Source of the DNA: Hyphomicrobium_A sp041659545
Lineage (GTDB): Bacteria; Pseudomonadota; Alphaproteobacteria; Rhizobiales; Hyphomicrobiaceae
Reading direction: 5' to 3'
Assembly: GCA_041659545.1 (NCBI GenBank)
Contig: JBAZYB010000053.1
Location: forward strand, 1 to 19,364
DNA: 19,364 bases
The stretch's first letter is position 1, and each line of letters begins with the position of its first letter. The translations under genes were made by a program, and so were the position numbers. The notes beneath the pieces were generated by a model that was not told where the DNA came from, did not search any database, and saw only the letters and a list, made by a program, of their open reading frames with translations. This document shows, in pieces, positions 1-8,068 of this stretch.

Positions 1-40
1 GAGGTGCCCCGTCCTGCCCCTCCATGAGTCGCGGCGGCGC

Positions 41-116
41 GGGCCCGTAGCTCAATGGTTAGAGCTGGCGGCTCATAACCGTCTGGTTCCAGGTTCGAAT
101 CCTGGCGGGCCCACCA
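41..116 (+). tRNA. tRNA with CAT anticodon (elongator Met, or Ile2)
   Basis: A complete cloverleaf can be folded by hand. The acceptor GGGCCCG pairs with CGGGCCC, the D-stem is GCTC/GAGC, the anticodon stem is GGCGG/CCGTC around the loop CTCATAA, and the T-stem is CCAGG/CCTGG with loop TTCGAAT. The 3' CCA is encoded (114-116). The anticodon is CAT. The initiator tRNA is excluded because the anticodon stem lacks three consecutive G-C pairs. A CAT anticodon may be elongator methionine or, after lysidine modification, isoleucine-2; I cannot separate these by eye. No integrase or repeated tRNA fragment lies nearby, so there is no sign that it serves as an attachment site. Confidence 0.95.
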
Positions 117-350
117 CTCGACCTGCACCAAAACTCCGCAGCTCCGACGCGTACTTCCTACGTCGTTTGGAAGTCACGCACGTGCGACAGCGGCCGGGAA
201 GGGTGTGTTCGGCGAGAACACCCGTATCGAGTGCTGTGGCCGTATTGCCGGGGCCGCTCATGAAACAATACTAAAACAGTAAACAATGTTGAGGGCCTGA
301 CGCCCGCATGCCAACGTCTGCGCCTTAGTATCGCGTGTTGGAGTAAGAGT
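117..350. other. tRNA to TonB-receptor intergenic region
   Basis: This 234-bp gap has no convincing gene. An imperfect hairpin sits near 201-223, with arms TGTTC and GAACA around GGCGA; it has no T-run, so it is a poor terminator. An AT-rich stretch at about 261-290 is the most likely promoter area for the receptor gene, but I see no clear -35/-10 pair and no clear Fur or Irr box. The receptor's Shine-Dalgarno GGAG is at 340-343. Confidence 0.4.
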
Positions 351-2678
351 GTGAGCGTAAGCAAGCGTATAGCATTATCCGTAACGGTCCTGGCAGGTTG
401 GTCGGCTGCTTCACAGGCTCAAGAGACGAGCATTCCACTGCCACCTGTCACCGTCACGACGAGTGAAAAGCCAAAAGTCGCGAAGAATGCGCCTGCAAAG
501 AAAGTCGCCAAGACGAAAGCGGCGGCACCAGCAGCAAGCCCAGCTCCGCACCAAACCTCCAGTGCACCGCCCCCAGGGACTTCGGTGACCGATTCCGGCA
601 ATGCCGTGGGAGCCTCGGCAAAAAGCGCCCTCACGACGCGTTCGAACGCACCCAACGCCACAGTCGTCATCGAGGGCGCCCAGCTCCAGCAGTACAACAA
701 CATGAGCGTAGGCGATGTCGTGCGTCGGCTCCCCGGCGTCACCTTCCCTGGCGTCAATCGCTCCCGTGACATCAAACTCCGCGGCATCGACAAAGCCTAC
801 ACGCAGGTACTTCTCGATGGCCGTCCACTTCTTGACGGCGACACGAGCCGCAACCTCGAAGTGGACCGCATTCCGGCCTCTTTCATTGAGCGCATCGAAA
901 TCATCCGCACCCCGCTGGCGAGCATGGAATCGATGGGCGCTGCCGGAACCGTCAACATCATCACCAAACGCTCCTTCGGGCCATCGGGAGGACAGGTGAC
1001 TGTCGGTGCCGGACGGCTCGAAGACAACGGCGTTCCCGGCGAGCTTGCGGCTTGGCAAGGTGGCACGGCAGGCCCGTTGCGCTACTTCATCGCCGGTGGC
1101 TACCAGCGGCGCTTGGTGCAGGAAAGCGCCACCGAGCTTACGTTTGGCGCCGGAGGCATCACGCCCAACCGCGGCGAGTTCGTCCCCCAGCAGCGGAAAT
1201 TCGACGAGTATACCCTGCTCTCGCGCTTTGAGCTGGCTGTCGATCCGGCCAACACGGTCATCGTCTCGCCGAGCTATTTGCGCACCACAGAGGATCGCGA
1301 GCAGAACACGCTACGCCTCAACTCCAATCAAACCTATGTGGACCGCGACACCCACGAGGTTCGCGAGCGCATACGAGAAACCTACGGCGTCAATCTCGAA
1401 TGGCAGCACGATTTTGGCTATGCCACGAGCTCGCGCGTGTTCTTCGATTACCAGCAGGGTCGCGAAGACACCACGCGCGACACCACCCGCACGACGTATA
1501 ATTCATCCGGCGTAATCACCAGCGGTCCGACGGTCCAGGATCCACGCTTCGTTCCCGTCGACCTGCAACGCATTGCCGCCGGATCGGCGATCAAGACCCG
1601 AACTTCAGGTCACGAGCTGGAAGCCGGATTCGGCTGGGCGGAGCGCGGCCACGACGAGAACGCCATCATCGGATTTACGCCGGTGCCTGTTCCCGAACGC
1701 ACGTATGAGGTCAGCGAGACCATCTATCACGCCTATATCAGCGATGGCTTCACGGTGACGGGCAGGGACCTCTTGACGCTCGGACTGCGTCTCGAACACT
1801 CGATCACTGAAACCACTGACGTTTCGATGTCGAGCGAGGAGGCGGAGTCGACCGATCTCAATCCATCGATCAATTACCGACTGTCGGCCGCTCCCAACGT
1901 CGACTTCCGCGTCGGCGTCGCCCGCATGCTGCGCCGCCCCGACCTCGGCGACCTGACACCAACGGTGAGCGACGGCAGCGGAACACTCTCCGATCCCGAT
2001 ACGCGCGGCAATCCCGATACCCTGCCTGAGAAAATCTGGGGCCTCGACGTGGGCACGGATTACTTCCTCTTCGGACGCACCGGCCTCTTGTCGGCGAACT
2101 TCTTTGCCCGTTCCTTCCAGGACAAGATCGAAGCAACTCTAACGCAGGAAGCCGGTCGCTGGACCGAAACACCGCGCAATGCGGGCGACGGAACGCTATA
2201 CGGCGCGGAGCTGGAAGCACGCCTGCCGCTGGTCTTCATGGGCCTCCCCGATCTCACCCTGTGGGGCAACGCAACAGCGATGAAGTCGGAGTTGACCGAC
2301 GCTCAAACGGGACAATCGCGACGCTTCGCCGAGCAACCGAACCTGCTCACCAACGTCGGCGTCGACTACTTCGTCCCTGCTTGGGAGACGACGTTCGGTC
2401 TCGGCTACAATCGCACCTACGCCTATGATCAGGATATCTTGCTGGTTGACGGATCTCGCCAGCAGACCGACTTCTCCGCCCTCGATCGCCTCGATGCCTC
2501 GGTGAGAATTTCCCTCGACGAGCAAGTTGTGTTGTCGCTGACCGCGGGCAACCTCCTGCGAGCGAAAGATGAGCGCACTCTTGTGACACGCGATTCCGGT
2601 GGGACCATCACCAGCAGGACCGAGAGCATCGAACCCTCGCCAGTGATCTACTACGCCCGCCTATCGCGCGGCTGGTAG
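351..2678 (+). CDS. TonB-dependent outer-membrane receptor
   Basis: This 775-residue protein is a TonB-dependent transporter, which carries a ligand such as a ferric siderophore, metal complex or other bulky solute across the outer membrane using TonB energy. It starts at GTG with GGAG seven bases upstream. A signal peptide ends near residue 23 (SQA|QET). A possible TonB box (PVTVTT) lies at 32-37. Residues 40-80 form a Lys/Ala/Pro-rich linker. The plug spans about 100-207 and includes DVVRRLPGV, KLRGID, VLLDGRPL, RIEIIRTP and AAGTVNIITK. The remainder is a barrel of alternating strands ending in an aromatic tryptophan (LSRGW). Length is normal for the family. Neither neighbour (tRNA, glycosyltransferase) names the ligand, and no TonB/ExbBD or ABC importer is nearby. 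The family call is firm; the substrate is unknown. Confidence 0.93.
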   Translation: MSVSKRIALSVTVLAGWSAASQAQETSIPLPPVTVTTSEKPKVAKNAPAKKVAKTKAAAPAASPAPHQTSSAPPPGTSVTDSGNAVGASAKSALTTRSNAPNATVVIEGAQLQQYNNMSVGDVVRRLPGVTFPGVNRSRDIKLRGIDKAYTQVLLDGRPLLDGDTSRNLEVDRIPASFIERIEIIRTPLASMESMGAAGTVNIITKRSFGPSGGQVTVGAGRLEDNGVPGELAAWQGGTAGPLRYFIAGGYQRRLVQESATELTFGAGGITPNRGEFVPQQRKFDEYTLLSRFELAVDPANTVIVSPSYLRTTEDREQNTLRLNSNQTYVDRDTHEVRERIRETYGVNLEWQHDFGYATSSRVFFDYQQGREDTTRDTTRTTYNSSGVITSGPTVQDPRFVPVDLQRIAAGSAIKTRTSGHELEAGFGWAERGHDENAIIGFTPVPVPERTYEVSETIYHAYISDGFTVTGRDLLTLGLRLEHSITETTDVSMSSEEAESTDLNPSINYRLSAAPNVDFRVGVARMLRRPDLGDLTPTVSDGSGTLSDPDTRGNPDTLPEKIWGLDVGTDYFLFGRTGLLSANFFARSFQDKIEATLTQEAGRWTETPRNAGDGTLYGAELEARLPLVFMGLPDLTLWGNATAMKSELTDAQTGQSRRFAEQPNLLTNVGVDYFVPAWETTFGLGYNRTYAYDQDILLVDGSRQQTDFSALDRLDASVRISLDEQVVLSLTAGNLLRAKDERTLVTRDSGGTITSRTESIEPSPVIYYARLSRGW

Positions 2679-2700
2679 ACGCCGACGCCAGGACGCAACT

Positions 2701-2736
2701 GGATGGTGTTCCCCTTCACTTTCAGGGATGCCATCC
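2701..2736 (+). repeat. Imperfect hairpin after the TonB-receptor gene
   Basis: GGATGG (2701-2706) pairs with CCATCC (2731-2736). An inner CCC/GGG stem continues after T-G and G-T wobbles and one bulge. It starts 22 bases after the receptor stop codon. No T-run follows, so it is not a classic intrinsic terminator; it could stabilise the mRNA 3' end or mark a factor-assisted stop. The rest of the 2679-2857 gap holds a smaller GGCGC/GCGCC hairpin near 2790 and no gene. Confidence 0.35.
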
Positions 2737-2857
2737 GGACACCCGCCCCGCCCAAGCCGGATTGCGGATGCGCGCACCGCACACCCGAGGGCGCCCGAGC
2801 GCCTGACCCATCCATTCTGACATTTCGCGTCCCCGCCCATCCGCGTATGAAATTCGT

Positions 2858-4108
2858 ATGCGCATCGCAATTCAGACACTCGGTACACGCGGAGACGTGC
2901 AGCCCTACATCGCCTTGGCGCTTGGCCTGATGGCACGCGGCCACGTGGTGCAGCTCGCGGCGCCCGAACAGTATGTGGGACTTGTCGGCGAATACGGCGT
3001 GCAAGCGGCGCCGCTGCCCGGAGAGTTTCTCGCCCTGTTGGATATGCCCGAGGGCAAGGCTGCAATTGCTGGCAGCGAAGGCTTCGCAGCGGGATTCAAA
3101 TTATTGAAGCACGTACGGCCGATGATGCGCCGTCTCTTCGATGCCGAATGGAGCGCTGTCGAGGCCTTCCGGCCCGACCTCATCGTCTATCACCCAAAAT
3201 CACTCGCGGCCCCGCACATAGCTGAGAAGCTCTTGCGGCCCGCAGTCCTTGCTTCGCCCCTCCCTGGGTTCACGCCCACCGCCGCCTTTCCAAGCCCCCT
3301 GCTCCCACTCAAGTCGCTCGGACCGCTCAATCGTCCGAGCCACCTCCTCGCCACCAAAGCGCCCGCCATCCTGTTCGGCAGGCTCATCCGCGAATGGCGC
3401 TCGGCCTCGTTGGGTTTGTCCGGCGCGCGCGCCGACGCGCCTGCAGGCACGCTCTATGCCTATAGTCCACACGTCATCCCGAAGCCCGCCGACTGGGGCC
3501 AAGACGTCCTCGTCAGCGGCTATTGGTTCCTCGACAATCCCGATTGGCACATGCCGCCTGACCTTGAAGGCTTTCTAGCCGCTGGCGAGCCTCCGATCTA
3601 TGTCGGCTTTGGCAGTATGCCTGGCCTCGACCCGTATCACCTCAGCGCCATCGTCATCGAGGCACTCGCCCGAACCGGCAACCGCGGTATCCTCGTCATC
3701 GGTGGCGGCGCCCTCAGTGCGCAGCAGCAGGCACCCCACGTGCTTTGCATTTCGAGCGCCCCACACGACCGGCTTCTCCCCCACGTAAAGGCCACCATCC
3801 ACCACGGCGGAGCCGGCACGACCGCCGCAGCCCTCCGCGCTGGCAAACCGACAACCATCTGTCCGTTCTTCGGCGACCAGCCGTTCTGGGCAAAGCGCGT
3901 AGTGGCACTCGGGGCCGGTCCCGCACCTCTCGTCCGCAAGTCGCTATCGGTAGAGAGCATGGCAGCCGCCATCGACGCGATGGCCGATCCAAAAATGCAA
4001 AGCACCGCAGCGCGGCTGGGTGAGGCCATCAATGCCGAACACGGCATCGACCAGGCGGTGGGGTTCCTCGAGCAGCAAGTGGCCCCGCCCGCGAGCCACT
4101 CGGTGTGA
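2858..4108 (+). CDS. Glycosyltransferase, GT1 / UGT-like (GT-B fold)
   Basis: This 416-residue cytoplasmic enzyme resembles sterol- and macrolide-type glucosyltransferases, which move a sugar from a nucleotide-sugar donor to a lipid or small-molecule acceptor. The N-terminal acceptor domain opens with RIAIQTLGTRGDVQPYIALA, typical of this family. The C-terminal donor domain has VGFGSM (249-254), the donor-binding HHGGAGTT (315-322) and PFFGDQPFW (336-344). No signal peptide or membrane segment is seen. The ATG at 2858 puts the family N-terminus exactly at the start, though no strong Shine-Dalgarno precedes it. It may be read with the upstream receptor gene, 179 bp away. The stop is only six bases from the convergent dctA stop. 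The acceptor cannot be told from sequence; a sterol-, hopanoid- or carotenoid-like lipid is one possibility. Confidence 0.88.
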   Translation: MRIAIQTLGTRGDVQPYIALALGLMARGHVVQLAAPEQYVGLVGEYGVQAAPLPGEFLALLDMPEGKAAIAGSEGFAAGFKLLKHVRPMMRRLFDAEWSAVEAFRPDLIVYHPKSLAAPHIAEKLLRPAVLASPLPGFTPTAAFPSPLLPLKSLGPLNRPSHLLATKAPAILFGRLIREWRSASLGLSGARADAPAGTLYAYSPHVIPKPADWGQDVLVSGYWFLDNPDWHMPPDLEGFLAAGEPPIYVGFGSMPGLDPYHLSAIVIEALARTGNRGILVIGGGALSAQQQAPHVLCISSAPHDRLLPHVKATIHHGGAGTTAAALRAGKPTTICPFFGDQPFWAKRVVALGAGPAPLVRKSLSVESMAAAIDAMADPKMQSTAARLGEAINAEHGIDQAVGFLEQQVAPPASHSV

Positions 4109-4114
4109 CTCCGA

Positions 4115-5434
4115 CTATCCCGTCGTCACCGCTGTCTCGACGTCCGAAGGATCGACACGACGGGCCAAGCCCCGAGCCAGCGCCTCGCGGTCAAGCTCGC
4201 CCTCCCAGGCTGCAACAACGATGGTAGCTACGCCGTTGCCGATGAAGTTAGTCAGCGCGCGGCATTCGCTCATGAACTTGTCGATACCGAGCACGATCGC
4301 CATTCCAGGCACTAGCGCCGGACTGACGACGGCGAGCGTCGCCGCTAGCGTGACGAAGCCAGCGCCCGTTACGCCGCTCGCCCCTTTCGAGGTCAGCATG
4401 GCAACCGCGAAGATGACCGCCTGATCGTGCCACGAAAGTTCCACGCCCAGCGCCTGACTGATGAACAGCGTCGCTAGCGTCAAATAGATGTTCGTCCCAT
4501 CGAGATTGAACGAATAGCCTGTCGGCACGACCAACCCGACCACCGACTTGGAGCAGCCGAGCCGTTCCAGCTTCTCCATCAGCTGCGGCAGCGCGCTTTC
4601 CGACGAGGATGTGCCGAGCACGAGCAGGATCTCGTCACGGATGTAGGCGAGGAAGCGGAAGATCGAGAAACCAGCCGCCCGCGCGATGAAACCGAGCACG
4701 ACAAAAATGAAAAGCGCCGCCGTCGCATAGAAGGCAATGATGAGCCCCGCAAGATTGCCGAGCGCCGCAGGACCGTACTTGCCAATCGTGTACGCCATCG
4801 CACCGAAGGCACCGATCGGAGCCGCCTTCATAATCACGGCGATGACGCCGAAGAACGCATGCCCGACATCATCGACGAGCGCGCGCACCGTGCGCCCGCG
4901 CTCTCCCAGCACCATCAGGGAAAACCCGAACAGGATCGCAATCAGCAGAACCTGTAGGATCTCGCCATCGGCGAAGGCGCCGACGAAACTATTGGGAATG
5001 ATGTGCAGCAGGTAGTCGACGGTCGAGTGGTGCGCCGCACGCTCGACATATTGAGCCACCGCCGAGGCATCGCCACCACCGACGAAACCGTCTCCGGGAC
5101 GAGCCACGTTGCCGACGACGAGGCCAATCCCCAGCGCCAGTGTCGACACGATCTCGAAATAGAGGAGCGCCTTTATCCCAACGCGACCGACTTTGCTCGC
5201 ATCCTCAATGTGCGAGATGCCGGACACTACCGTGCAGAAGATGATCGGCGCGATGGCCATCTTGATGAGCTTGATAAAGCCGTCGCCCAGCGCCTTGACC
5301 CACGGACTTTGCGCAATGTCAGGGGCCAGCCAGCCGACCAGAAAGCCGACGAAGATGCCGAACAGCACCTGCACATAGAGCAACCGATAAAAGGGCTTGC
5401 TGCCGCCCGGTGTGGCCTCGCCCGCAGCGCGCAT
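4115..5434 (-). CDS. dctA: C4-dicarboxylate:cation symporter DctA
   Basis: Inner-membrane symporter of the DAACS family that imports succinate, fumarate, malate and often aspartate with H+ or Na+. Nearly all family signatures are intact: the serine-rich re-entrant motif GTSSSESALPQ (about residues 274-284), PTGYSFNLDGTNIYLTLA (304-321), the second re-entrant loop LTSKGASGVTGAGF, and DKFMSECRALTNFIGNGVAT near the end. About eight hydrophobic helices can be traced. I choose the ATG at 5434 (439 aa) because GAGGG lies five bases upstream; a TTG at 5446 would add four residues but has no ribosome site. It is the last gene of the minus-strand run and follows the exported lyase gene after 92 bp. 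That pairing suggests it imports the fumarate the lyase would release. DctA genes are commonly under dicarboxylate-sensing two-component control, and such a pair is at 13306-15943. Confidence 0.95.
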   Translation of the reverse strand: MRAAGEATPGGSKPFYRLLYVQVLFGIFVGFLVGWLAPDIAQSPWVKALGDGFIKLIKMAIAPIIFCTVVSGISHIEDASKVGRVGIKALLYFEIVSTLALGIGLVVGNVARPGDGFVGGGDASAVAQYVERAAHHSTVDYLLHIIPNSFVGAFADGEILQVLLIAILFGFSLMVLGERGRTVRALVDDVGHAFFGVIAVIMKAAPIGAFGAMAYTIGKYGPAALGNLAGLIIAFYATAALFIFVVLGFIARAAGFSIFRFLAYIRDEILLVLGTSSSESALPQLMEKLERLGCSKSVVGLVVPTGYSFNLDGTNIYLTLATLFISQALGVELSWHDQAVIFAVAMLTSKGASGVTGAGFVTLAATLAVVSPALVPGMAIVLGIDKFMSECRALTNFIGNGVATIVVAAWEGELDREALARGLARRVDPSDVETAVTTG

Positions 5435-5526
5435 GACATCCCTCAAGGTTTACGTCTGCGCGATCTAAGCGGCGCTGCGCACAAAGGGCAATTGTGGAAA
5501 CCCCTATAAGGCGGCGCGCCTCGCAC

Positions 5527-7002
5527 TCAGCGTTGTTCTTGCGCGGTCAAGCTCGACGGCGACCCGACAGCTGGGTCGCTCCGCCTCAACTCCTCCACGT
5601 GCGCGATGACTGCAGCCACCTCCTCACGCGCGAGGCCGATATAGCCTTCCGGCTCCAACAGCACGTTGATCTCTTCAGGCGACAGCAGCTTCGAGATTGT
5701 CGGGTCCTTTAGTAGCGCCGTGCGGAAATCCTCTTTGTTCTGCACGGCGCGCTGCGTGACCGCGTGCAGCCGCTCGTCGGCCTCCTCCTTGCCAATCTTT
5801 GGCGACAAGGCAAAGGCCACGCGCTGCGTCATGATCAGGCCTCTGGTCTTGTTGAGGTTCTCTCGCATTGCGTCGCGGTTGACCTGCAGCGTGCCTAGCA
5901 ACCTTGCCGCCGTCCGCAGGTTCGCTTCCGTCTGCACCGATATATCCTTCAGCACCGCATCCGGCCCCACCGTGCTGTCGCGCTCGAAGAAATTCACCAC
6001 ATCGTCGAGGATCACTTCCGCCAGACGCGGTATCGTGCGCGAGGCATGGATGAGCGCCTCCGACTTGCTCGGATTGACCTTCTGCGCCATCGAGCTGCTG
6101 CTTATCGATGTCGCTTTGCGCCGCTCCTCGGTTTCACCTATCTCGGTCATTTGCAGCAGAAACAGCTCCTGACCGATTGAGCCGTAGAGCTTGCTGACGA
6201 GACCCAGCGTCAATGCATAGGAAGCGAACACGTCGCGCGAAGCGTGCCAGTCATCGGGATACGGCGCCGACAGCCCCAACTCTTTGGCGAATGTCTGCTC
6301 GATCGCGATGGCACGCGTGCCAAGACCGGCGTAAGTGCCGACGGCCCCCTTCAGGATTGCACAACGATCCAATTCCCCGAGCAGCAGCTTGAGACGCTCG
6401 ATATCCCGCCGGTTCTCACCAATCCATGTGCTGATCTTCTTGCCGAACGTGATCGGCAGCGCATGCTGGCCCAGAGTGCGGCCCGGCATGATCGCGTCCT
6501 GATAGGTCAGCGCCGACTTGATGAGGATCGCTTCGATGTCGCGCAGTCGCTCGATAATCAGCAGCGTTGAGCGCCTCAACTGCAGAGCCAGCGCGGTGTC
6601 GTAGATATCGACCGTCGTCGTCCCATAGTGCACGAACTGGCGTGCCTCCGGGTCGATGGCACGCCGCCACACGTTCAGAAGCGCCACCATACGATGCTGA
6701 ACAATCGCACGCTCTTTCTCGATCTCCTCGGCAGGTGCGAAGCGAATGTGCGCCTTGCGCGTGATGGCCTCCGCCGCCGAACGCGGAATCGCTCCCTGCG
6801 CAGCCTGCGCCCGCGCCATGGCGGCCTCGATGTCGAGAACGTATTGATTGGTCTGGTCGGTATCGAACACCGCCTGCACCGAATCCGGCCCCGCGCGTGC
6901 CTCCTCGACTTCCGTCGCGTCTGGCAGATCAGCCGCCATCGCATGCGCCACAACGATGGCGCAGACACCAGCCAGCATGCCAACGCGCAAGACGGACTGC
7001 AT
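5527..7002 (-). CDS. Exported fumarase/aspartase-superfamily lyase
   Basis: A 491-residue lyase of the superfamily holding adenylosuccinate lyase, argininosuccinate lyase, carboxymuconate cycloisomerase and aspartase, most of which release fumarate by beta-elimination. Visible conserved regions are HYGTTTVDIYDTA (125-137), GRTLGQHALPITFGKK (174-189), and the flexible-loop signature SSSSMAQKVNPSKSE (301-315) with the catalytic serines kept. The normally conserved MP is MA here. The overall pattern is closest to the adenylosuccinate lyase/carboxymuconate cycloisomerase branch. Unlike those cytoplasmic enzymes it begins with a signal peptide ending near residue 23 (AMA|ADLP), so it should act in the periplasm. 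The ATG at 7002 has GGAGGG just upstream; longer readings lose the signal peptide. It sits 61 bp after the hydrolase gene and 92 bp before dctA. The substrate is unknown; a succinyl-substituted amine, amino acid or related compound is my inference. Confidence 0.85.
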   Translation of the reverse strand: MQSVLRVGMLAGVCAIVVAHAMAADLPDATEVEEARAGPDSVQAVFDTDQTNQYVLDIEAAMARAQAAQGAIPRSAAEAITRKAHIRFAPAEEIEKERAIVQHRMVALLNVWRRAIDPEARQFVHYGTTTVDIYDTALALQLRRSTLLIIERLRDIEAILIKSALTYQDAIMPGRTLGQHALPITFGKKISTWIGENRRDIERLKLLLGELDRCAILKGAVGTYAGLGTRAIAIEQTFAKELGLSAPYPDDWHASRDVFASYALTLGLVSKLYGSIGQELFLLQMTEIGETEERRKATSISSSSMAQKVNPSKSEALIHASRTIPRLAEVILDDVVNFFERDSTVGPDAVLKDISVQTEANLRTAARLLGTLQVNRDAMRENLNKTRGLIMTQRVAFALSPKIGKEEADERLHAVTQRAVQNKEDFRTALLKDPTISKLLSPEEINVLLEPEGYIGLAREEVAAVIAHVEELRRSDPAVGSPSSLTAQEQR

Positions 7003-7063
7003 CAACCCTCCACAACTCACCACATGCGGCGCGATATCTCGGCGCGGCCACGCTGGCCTAAGG

Positions 7064-7999
7064 TCACTCCGAGACGGCAACGCGTGCTCCCGCCAGCAGT
7101 GCCGCGCCCGTGGGGGCCATCCGCGAGGCCTCATGGGCAACGCCAGGAACCTCCTTCAAGCGCCAGCTAAACGGCGCACCCATCCGTGCGGCAATGCCTC
7201 TCGACCTGCTGAAATAGAACAGCCCGCGATCGTGGCGCGTCTTTCCTTGCTTGAGCGCGTCGGGATCATTGCGCATCCGCGCGTAGTTCACGTCAGCCGT
7301 TCCGAGCAGCAGCGTCATGTTGCACCCAAAAGCGTTGCTCAAGGTGCTCTGGCTGATCGGCGCTCCGCGCAGGCCGAACGGGAACTGGAATTCGTCGTCC
7401 GGCATCATGTACCAGCCGGGATTGGCCGCGACAGCGCGGTCGATCATGCGGCAGCCGGAGTGAAGCACGTACCGCTGGATGAACTGCCCGCCAGCGCCGT
7501 GCCCGAACATGCTGAATTTCCGCCGATGGCTGCCAAGACTGCCGGCGGCCATGCGGAATGCCTGCTCCACCACGTAGAAGGCTGTCTGCCGCCAAGGCTT
7601 AGGCTGCAGGCGACGGCTACGCACATTGCCGATGTTGTAGGCCCATGCACCCGGCCACTTGTTCGATGTGAACTCCGGCACGAGCAGAATAGCGCCGTAC
7701 TGCTCCGCAAGCGGCTGCCACGTGTCGTAATAGTCAAACGCCAAGTGGTGAGCCGCATCGCGGCGCTGCCCCGGCATCACGACCCAGATAGGGCTATTGC
7801 TCGTTGCCGATGCAGGCCGATACGTGAAGATGGTCACCGGCCCGCGCGAAATGTCGACGACATCGAACGCGCCGTCGCCGACGGGCATTCTCTCCCATTC
7901 GGGATCGAACCGCGTTTCCGTCGCGAAGGCCGGCGTCGCCATCCAAACCAGAACGGCAGCGAACAGAGCTGCGATGCCGATTGGCACGACTTTAGCCAT
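7064..7999 (-). CDS. Exported alpha/beta-hydrolase-like protein lacking the nucleophile serine
   Basis: A 311-residue periplasmic alpha/beta-hydrolase-fold protein resembling PHB-depolymerase/esterase-like proteins. The signal peptide ends near residue 27 (AFA|TE). Strand b3-b4 features VVMPGQRRDAAHH and ILLVPEF are seen. The nucleophile elbow reads FGHGAGGQF (165-173), where the family has GHSAGGQF, so the serine is glycine (G168, codon GGC). The likely acid (D236 in GTADVN) and histidine (H289 in GVAHE) are retained. The protein may be a binding pseudoenzyme, may use other chemistry, or the base may be an error. I choose the ATG at 7999, which has GGGAG six bases upstream; an ATG at 8050 would add 17 polar residues and shorten the gap to the porin gene from 69 to 18 bp. 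It sits between a porin and an exported lyase, which points to a shared periplasmic pathway. Confidence 0.8.
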   Translation of the reverse strand: MAKVVPIGIAALFAAVLVWMATPAFATETRFDPEWERMPVGDGAFDVVDISRGPVTIFTYRPASATSNSPIWVVMPGQRRDAAHHLAFDYYDTWQPLAEQYGAILLVPEFTSNKWPGAWAYNIGNVRSRRLQPKPWRQTAFYVVEQAFRMAAGSLGSHRRKFSMFGHGAGGQFIQRYVLHSGCRMIDRAVAANPGWYMMPDDEFQFPFGLRGAPISQSTLSNAFGCNMTLLLGTADVNYARMRNDPDALKQGKTRHDRGLFYFSRSRGIAARMGAPFSWRLKEVPGVAHEASRMAPTGAALLAGARVAVSE

Positions 8000-8068
8000 G
8001 CGCTGCTCCCGGCTGCGACCGGAGGATCGGGCTTGTGTGGTGCTGTCCATTGGAGTCGATCCTCGAGT

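Noticed and set aside
41..116. tRNA as an integration site
   Set aside because: No integrase, no repeated tRNA 3' end and no change in gene character were seen beside it.
73..261. Minus-strand open frame ending in GPPGFEPGTRRL
   Set aside because: That ending is the well-known false translation of a tRNA gene read in reverse.
411..1058. Minus-strand open frame of 215 codons
   Set aside because: Antisense to the TonB-receptor plug, whose motifs are clear; no family resemblance.
2701..2716. 15-base match GGATGGTGTTCCCCT shared with about 17704-17718
   Set aside because: One exact match of this length in 19 kb is close to chance expectation, and one copy lies in the eboB coding end, so no repeat element is claimed.
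5003..5509. Plus-strand open frame of 168 codons
   Set aside because: Antisense to the well-conserved first third of dctA; no domain and strongly charged composition.
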